Below, piece by piece: positions 57,283-64,000 of a stretch of 64,000 nucleotides of DNA. This DNA comes from Quercus robur. Taxonomy: Eukaryota; Streptophyta; Magnoliopsida; Fagales; Fagaceae. Both the position numbers and the translations under genes were made by a program. Position 1 is the stretch's first letter, and each line of letters begins with the position of its first letter. Where the stretch lies: positions 81,357,834 through 81,421,833 of the forward strand of contig NC_065538.1 of NCBI RefSeq assembly GCF_932294415.1. The letters are read 5' to 3'. The notes under the pieces are model-generated. The model did no database searches. It was not told the DNA's origin and saw nothing but the letters and a program-made list of their open reading frames with translations.

Positions 57283-59100
57283 TGTTTGTTTTTTTTGTCC
57301 ACGTGCTTAAACATATATTTTGTTGGGTCGTGTATGTGTAACATTTTATAAGTCACTTTATGGTTGAAAATTACTAGGTACTAGGAAAGAAAAACATTAG
57401 CAAAATAATAAATCACAATCTCTGTTGTATTTGTATAAAATATAGATTTGTTTCAATTTCTTAGAGGCAAGTACATTGCTTTTTACATTTCCTATCTAGT
57501 GAATTTAAGTGAGAGTGCAACTTACCAATACATATATATTAAATAAGAGTTGCACTGGCACTAAAATCTATAAGATAGGAGTTGTAAATGAAAACAGAGA
57601 TAAGAATACTAGCAAACTGCTATTAGTGAGAGGAAAAAAGGAATTAGATAAGGCCATATCATGCAACTTTAGTCTCTCTTGTATTTGTCTAAAAGACAGA
57701 TTCTCATCAATTTTTTAGGTGTAAATAATTAGAAATTGATGGTTTTAAATTTCAAAAGAAACAACTAATATGTATATATTTTTTATGGTTTTGAAGAAAC
57801 TATATCGAAAGAGCTGGACAAAATCAAATAGAATGCCTAATAATTTTTCATCATAAATTGATTCATCAATAAATAAATAATAAATAAAATTTGCATAAAA
57901 CTGTGATTTGGTAAAGATTTATAGCATTAATTCAATTGTTACACATACACAATCCAAGGAAATAAATATGTCATCCAAAAGAAAAAAAAAACATAAATAC
58001 AAAATAAAATAACTTTAGAATAACCTTTTAAAACTCATTATCTTTGTTCTTCTTAGTGAATTTTTGTAGATAAACTTAAAATTTAAGATGTAGTATATTT
58101 TTATTCACATAGCTATTTTATGTTTCCGTAAAAATATTAATTGTTGAATTTAGTGTGTTAGTTTGTGTATATGCATATGTTAATGTTTATGGTGTTTTTA
58201 TACTTTTATATATACATATATATATATATATATAGATATTTCAAAGCATATGTTTATGTTTGGGTGTGCATGTGGCCCTACCACTGGTATTGGACTTTCT
58301 TTTAAATTGAAAGCAAAAAGACTGCTCAAATGATCATAACCTCGAGAATCATAGGCAATGGGAATGCTTTCAAGATGCGTTCAAGAGAGGAATATTCAAC
58401 GCAATCTCTTCTCAACAGATTTCCTAATCATCTCCTTAGAAATGGTCCAAGGATTCAGTTTAACAACAACTTCCTTCTACCATTGACAAAGTAACAAAGT
58501 GATCAAATGTGATTAGTAAATAGTTCATAGCAATGTGGGTACCTCAAACTACGTTTGGAAACTCCAAACTCCAAACTCACGGGTACCCAGCTCGAACCAT
58601 TACCATGGCTCCAACGATGTAAAAGATATCCACAATTTGAACTGATCTAATCTATCCATACTTGTCCACGCTCCAATGACAATCCCTAAAACCGCAGTTA
58701 TAATAATACAATTGCAATAGGTGCTATGTCATTTTGGAGCCATCTTTCATACATAGAATTAGCAAAATCATTAATTATGTAAAACATAGCCACAAGACTT
58801 GTCATACATAGAATTAGCGATAGAATGTTAAATTTAATATTTCACAATTGGACAATATTAATTTGGGGAAGAAAGCAAAATGAGAGAATACATTGAAAAT
58901 TTTAGATAATAATAATATATTAGGAAATTCGAGGAACCAAAAACACTGACTTAGCAAACTTCTCAAGTTAGTGCTTTTGGTCCCCAAGTTCAAGTTTTTG
59001 TGAGTTCAGTCTTATTTCTCAGAGATTTAATGCCTATTCAAGTGGAAGTTTATCATGTGAGCTTTCTAGTTGAAGTAAAATGTTAGTTCATATCATCATA
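57283..59100. other. Intergenic, no supported gene
   Basis: Two short direct similarities: CTCTTGTATTTGTCTAAAAG-like blocks at about 57420 and 57675, and a 70-bp block at 56105-56179 resembling 58115-58200. A TA-rich tract lies near 58207-58235. Nothing else recognised. Confidence 0.45.
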
Positions 59101-59435
59101 TGTTGCAGGTAGGTGCGGTATTAATTAGCAATTTTTGGAATTGACCTTAATGCTCTAATATACCAAAAATTTTGTGCTAAAGAGAGTTAAATCATCCTTA
59201 AGATGATTTAATGGTTTGCTTCTACGTAGATAGGACTAATGGTGGACATAAGAGAGAATAGAGGAGTAAGTATTAAAACCATATAACATGCTGGAAATGT
59301 CTATTATTTGTACCAATGGTTTTGAATATACATTCAATCAGTTCGTTGAATACAAACAAAAGTTTTAAGATTCTTCTGAAAGTGTTCAAAATGAATAAAT
59401 AACCAAAACATGACTATGTCAATAACACATGCCAA
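59101..59435. repeat. RLK-unit junction: spacer fragment joined to RLK 3' flank
   Basis: 59101-59270 matches the spacer at 35120-35340 (GTAGGTGC, TATACCAAAAATTTTGTG, AAATCATCCT). It is followed directly by the RLK downstream flank (GTCTATTATTTGTACCAATG) shared with 43796-43933 and 31990-32070. This is the head-to-tail junction of two units. Confidence 0.72.
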
Positions 59436-61215
59436 CTATCGACCTTGAACCATTGTAACAGTAACATTGTTAACAGAGCATTCTGTTTGGCTGCGTTGAG
59501 AGGAATCTGTATCTGATGCAATCTGCCTTTCAATGAAGGCTGGTTTCATTGGAAGAGGCGGATGAACAATCTCACTTTTAAGCATGGAAACAACATCAGA
59601 TACTGTTGGCCGATCTTGAGCAAATTCTTGCACACACAACAGTCCAACTTGTATGCATCTTAAAATCTCTATTTCAAAGCAGGGCTCATATATCATCGTG
59701 TCTATTAATGCTATAGCGTTGTTTGTGTTCCACAATTTCCATGCCTAGAAAAGTGAACACATGACAGAAATTATAACCAACAATAAAAAAAACTTATTAA
59801 AGAACAAAAGGAATTGGATATTAAAAAAAAAAAAAAAATGAGGCAATGAAATGACTTACAAGTCCTAAAAGGCTTTGGGACTGCTCATCATTATAAAAGC
59901 TACTGTTTCTTCTTCCGCTAACTATCTCTAGTAACAACACTCCAAAGCTAAACACATCTGATTTCTCTGAAAATCGGCCTTCCATTGCATATTCAGGAGA
60001 CATATAGCCACTAAATATTAACAACAAAACACATCCAAATCTTGTCATCTCAAATATTAGTATTAGTATCTAATTGAAATGATCAAGTCGAGAGTTACTT
60101 ACTAAGTTCCGACGACCCTATTAGTATTGGCCTGGTCTTCATTACTTCCAAAAATCCTGGCCATACCAAAATCTGATATTTTTGGATTTAGCTCTTTATC
60201 TAACAATATGTTACTTGCCTTTAGATCTCTATGAATAATCCGTAATCTAGAATCCCTATGAAGGTAGAGTAGACCTCGGCCAATTCCTTCAATAATGTTG
60301 AAGCGTTTTTTCCAATCTAGCAGTCTTTCTTTGTGTGGATCTAAATAAATTAAACAAAAGAAACGTTAACAAGAGAAAGAAAGTGATTAAATCTACAAGG
60401 TGATGAACATGAACTTTGCAAAAGTTATTTTGGTGGAAGTCATCAGAAAACTATTTCAAGTCAAGTCTCTCCAGAAAATTAAAATGTGTAAAATATTTTT
60501 GTAATAAAAAAATGGTACAAAAATTAACTAACCGAAGAGAAATGCATCCAGACTTTTGTTTGGCATGTATTCATATAACAACATCCTCTCTTCTCCTTCA
60601 ACACAGCAGCCAAGGAGCCTAACAAGATTCCGGTGTTGGAGTTTAGAAATTACCACCACCTCATTCATAAATTCTTCTAACCCCTGTGCAGAAGTTCTGG
60701 AAAGTCTTTTTACTGCAATTTCTTGTCCATCTGACATTTTTCCCTATTTAAAAATAAAAATAAAAAATGTCATTAAGTATATATTCGTAGTATTTGATAA
60801 TAAACCTTTGGGAAAGCAACCATTACCATGTATACGGGACCAAATCCACCTTGACCAAGCTTGTTAGATAGATGGAAGTTGCTTGTTGCGTTCACCAGCA
60901 TCTCAAAATTGAATAGTGGGAGCTCCTGGACTTGTTTCTGGTTGTCACTAGAAAATTTTTTATGTGATTCCTCTTTGTTGAGCAATAACATCCCATTTTC
61001 TTTCGTTCTCCTTGCTGATTTCAACTACAGTTGTGATCAATCTGTAATATATTGAAAAATTTCCTAGTCGTGTTATTTTAGTAGGATTATTACCTTTCCG
61101 TTTAGCAATGATCCACTTCCACAATTTGTAAGTGCAGAATGAAATGCTAACAATACCCATGATCACTGTGATTGTTACAATTTTTTTCACGTCTCTCTCT
61201 GTATCTGGAAATCAG

Positions 61216-61268
<53 letters not shown>

Positions 61269-61575
61269 CATTAATTCAAAGAAAACAGCTAACTAAATAT
61301 GTTTTTTCGGATTCAAATATATTGCTTCTTACCAGGATTTCATTAGCTTGGGACCGGAGCTGAGGGCTTTTTGGGGGTTGTTGGGTTAAAGATGGAAGAA
61401 AAGGCAACTCACCAAGTTCCGAATAGGCAACATGAATGTAAAGATCAACTCTGCCGCTAGATAATACCTATGGGTCAATTAAGCTTCCATTGTGGAAAAA
61501 TAATGCAGTTGATATACAACCTGTCCCAGTATTAAATGCATAAGCTATAAAAGAACTGTTACGTGTGGCTTTAAC
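59436..61575 (-). pseudogene. RLK4: 5'-truncated S-receptor-like kinase with open kinase domain
   Basis: Minus-strand exons: exon 1 remnant 61575-61413 (PAN end only); exon 2 61204-61094 (TITVIMGIVSISFCTYKLWK membrane helix); exon 3 61024-60827 ([11 protein letters not shown]); exon 4 60743-60533; exon 5 60340-60103 ([22 protein letters not shown]); exon 6 60010-59860; exon 7 59744-59436. Exons 2-7 have intact GT/AG borders, join in frame, and keep the catalytic lysine (EIAVKRLS), HRD, DFG and MSPEYA. The usual GPVYK is GPVYM. The ectodomain (signal peptide, B-lectin, SLG) is missing, and the exon 1 remnant carries TAG at 61468-61470. Without a new start it cannot make a receptor. A kinase-only protein from a downstream Met is conceivable but unsupported. 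Confidence 0.9.
61219..61266. repeat. (TA)n microsatellite in RLK4 intron 1
   Basis: About 48 bp of TA dinucleotides, absent from the RLK2 equivalent. Confidence 0.95.
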
Positions 61576-62356
61576 TTGTGGAAAAGTAATGCAGTTGACT
61601 AGAATTAATAAACTTACATTACGTATGTGATAGACCAAACTCTTTCAACTCTCTATCTTTTTTATTTTTTTATTTAATTAATTTTTAGTTTTATTATTAT
61701 TAAATGCTTCACATCTCTGTTTTAAGCCTATTTGTCTATCTGTGTGTGACAAACACTGAAGTTGACATAAGAGAATCTTTTAATTGGACTAAAATCAAGG
61801 ACCATCACGATGTGCTAAGGATGATACCTAATAGAGAAATAGGTTTGAATAATTTGATATCTTGATTTGGTAAATTTGATAAAAGTATTTTTGGGATTGC
61901 TTAAAATTATTCAATTGATTATCTTTATCGTAATTCATGTAAAGTAGATTGTAACCCAAAAGATTAGAGCTTGGAGCATTATAAAGTCATAATTAATTTT
62001 TTGATTCAAATATATATGTGTGTGTAATAAATTTGTAAGAATTAGTAACATTGACTAAAAGGTATCTAAAAAAAATTAAACGACTTTCAAGCACATTTTT
62101 TTAAAAAAAAAAAAATTTACATAAGAAAACTAAGAAATAAGAAAAAAAATTAATATTAAACTTATAATTAATCCGTCAAATACAAAGCATTGTAATATAA
62201 ATAAACAAATTGCTGGTCTATTTTTAGTGTGGTTGTAGAGAGTCAAATAATAATCACACTAACAATCTCTCGCTCACAATAATGCTCGTGTGACTTTAAC
62301 TCATGACTTGCCTGATGCCTCTAATATCATTTGTCAAACTGTGAGCTGTGCCACTC
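61576..62356. repeat. RLK-unit spacer, copy 3 (left part)
   Basis: Collinear with 34115-34808, non-coding. It stops at GTGCCACTC, where a solo LTR has inserted. Confidence 0.85.
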
Positions 62357-63209
62357 TGTTAGGTTCTAAAGTTTAGGACTTTATGTATTTAAAACTCTAA
62401 TTTGTATTGTTGGCAAATCATGATCAAAACAATGTGTTTAGAAGTGTTTAAAGCTAGCTCAAAGTTGTATGTCAATGTAAAATTGGAATCGAGTTTAAAG
62501 CAGGAAGCACTGTGGCTTTCGGCCTGGCTCGATCGATCGAAGCTTAGGCTCGACCGATCGAAGCTCGGGCAGATCGCTTTTCTACATAATTTTCCAACTC
62601 AGCCCTATTTGTTTTAAAACGTTTTTAGGGTTTCTTATTTTGTCCTAAGTATAAAAGGCAAACCCTAGCCACGTTTTAGTGTTGCTCATATTGCGGTTTG
62701 TGTAAATCTCTTGTGAGATCTAGAGGAGCTTTCCTTTACACAAACTTAGGGTTTTCAAGGAGGAGATATTTTCTACACCTTGATGATCAATTCAGTTACT
62801 GCCATTAAAGCTTAAAGAATACACAAGCGGGGGTGCTTGTAGCTGGTGTGAATCCAAGAAAGAAGGAGTCTGTGGATTCGGAGCTTGCACGTGGTCGTGT
62901 CAGTAAGTTCTACTGGTTGGTAGCATTAGGAAGTCAAGCGGGGGTGCTTGTAAGTCCTTTTGTATGAACTTCGATTCTTTCAAGATAGTGGATTTAGGTT
63001 TACCTTGAGGATAGCTAGGTCAAATCCTCCCTAGGTTTTTACCGGTTTGGTTTCCTGGGTGATCATATCTTGTGTTATTTATTTTCCGCTGCTTTGCATG
63101 ATTTGATCTTTATTATTGTGATAACCTAGACTTGTTTAATTGGACTAAGTAACAACTTGGCTAATTACCTAGGTTTAATCAATTTGTTTAAGGGGTCTAA
63201 AAACTGTCA
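62357..63209 (+). mobile_element. Solo LTR of the 36435 family, perfect 5-bp TSD
   Basis: 853 bp, starting TGTTAGGTTCTAAAGTTTAG and ending TCTAAAAACTGTCA, flanked by CACTC at 62352-62356 and 63210-63214. It is very similar to the LTRs at 36435 and 42835. The paralogous spacer at 34808 has the unoccupied sequence GTGCCACTCCACC. Confidence 0.95.
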
Positions 63210-64000
63210 CACTCCATTATAAAATATATTGGTGATGTGGACACTCAAGCCTTTTATGACATTCAACAACACATCTTATGGGCTTATTTTTAAAGTAGCT
63301 GTAGGGAGCTTTTCTTTTATTTTTTATTTTTTAGATCTCCCAACAAAAATAGTTTTTAAATTTCACATTGTAATATCACAAAGATAAGAATTCTTCAATA
63401 AATAAATTATATAGTCATAATCTATAAACATTAATTTCAATCTTGTCGAGTATATAAATTCATAATGAATGACACAATAGAAAACTATAAATAGGTTATA
63501 ATTGAAAAAATATGTGCTTTCATTTGTTATTGGTTATTGGTAGGTGCCATATTAATACGAAAATTTTGAAATTCGTATTAACACCATATATAATGCAAGA
63601 GTATAATCATATTTATTTCAGTTAAATTATGTGAGATATATAAAATTACTTAAATTCTTTAGCTTCTCTTCTGATTACCAAAAAAATAAAAAGATGCTAC
63701 TAATACCTTAACATGTATTTAGAACCAATGAACCATTTTACTAGCTTAATTAATCACTTTTAATCTAAAAATACCAATTAAACCTATGTACGTGATTAAA
63801 CAAGTTCCATATAGCAAGCATGAACAATTAAGAGCTAAATCAAATGGAAACGCTGAAATAAAAAACAAACCAAAGCTAAACACAAGAAAGTGTTTCGGCT
63901 GAAATAAAAAACAAACCAAAGCTAAACACATAAAAGTGTTTAGGAAGAGGAAAACCTCAGCCTACAGTCGAAAAACCCTTTCCCCCAACCATACTATTTG
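63210..64000. repeat. RLK-unit spacer, copy 3 (right part) and start of repeat C
   Basis: Collinear with 34812-35760, with a deletion relative to 35164-35370. At 63851-63941 a 48-bp unit (CTGAAATAAAAAACAAACCA plus AAGCTAAACACA) is tandemly doubled; it is single at about 35670. The window ends inside the repeat. Confidence 0.78.

Overview
This is a stretch of plant nuclear DNA. It is AT-rich, with spliced G-type lectin S-receptor-like kinase (SD1-type RLK) exons, nested LTR retrotransposons, SINEs, Helitrons and MITEs, and no long uninterrupted genes. A woody eudicot is the most natural guess (repeat flavour recalls Fagales), but nothing in the window proves the taxon.

Layout. 1-2652 is the 3' end of a Ty3/gypsy element (plus strand). 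2654-3555 is a small TRIM-like LTR element. 3610-3973 is a decayed Der/EngA-type GTPase fragment, followed by a MITE and a Helitron 3' end. 6077-11382 is the best-preserved RLK (minus strand, seven exons, S-domain exon intact, kinase part broken, a SINE in intron 1). 11702-13654 is a solo LTR of the gypsy family. 14887-24085 is a complete but dead 9.2-kb gypsy element inserted in an older dispersed repeat. 26001-27198 is a MITE carrying a nested solo LTR. 27330-30195 is one copy of a segmental duplication whose partner is 44331-48235. 32071-34114 is a 5'-truncated RLK. 36435-43683 is a complete 7.2-kb LTR element with a copia-like gag but no pol; it carries a second unrelated ORF. 43934-44230 is a lone RLK last exon. 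48500-52420 is foreign material with a mitochondrial-type ribosomal protein uL14 pseudogene. 53244-57273 is a cluster of Helitrons, a SINE and a Mutator-like element. 59436-61575 is another 5'-truncated RLK with an open kinase domain. 62357-63209 is a solo LTR with perfect target duplication.

Reading as a whole: this is a tandem RLK array on the minus strand. Its repeat unit (RLK plus about 1.5 kb of spacer) was duplicated several times, partly after the RLK had already been truncated, and was then inflated by nested transposons. The paralogous copies provide several internal empty sites, so insertions can be dated relative to one another. I see no certain functional protein-coding gene. The closest are the RLK1 ectodomain exon and the RLK4 kinase exons. 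The most unusual object is the gag-only LTR element with the extra ORF at 36435-43683.
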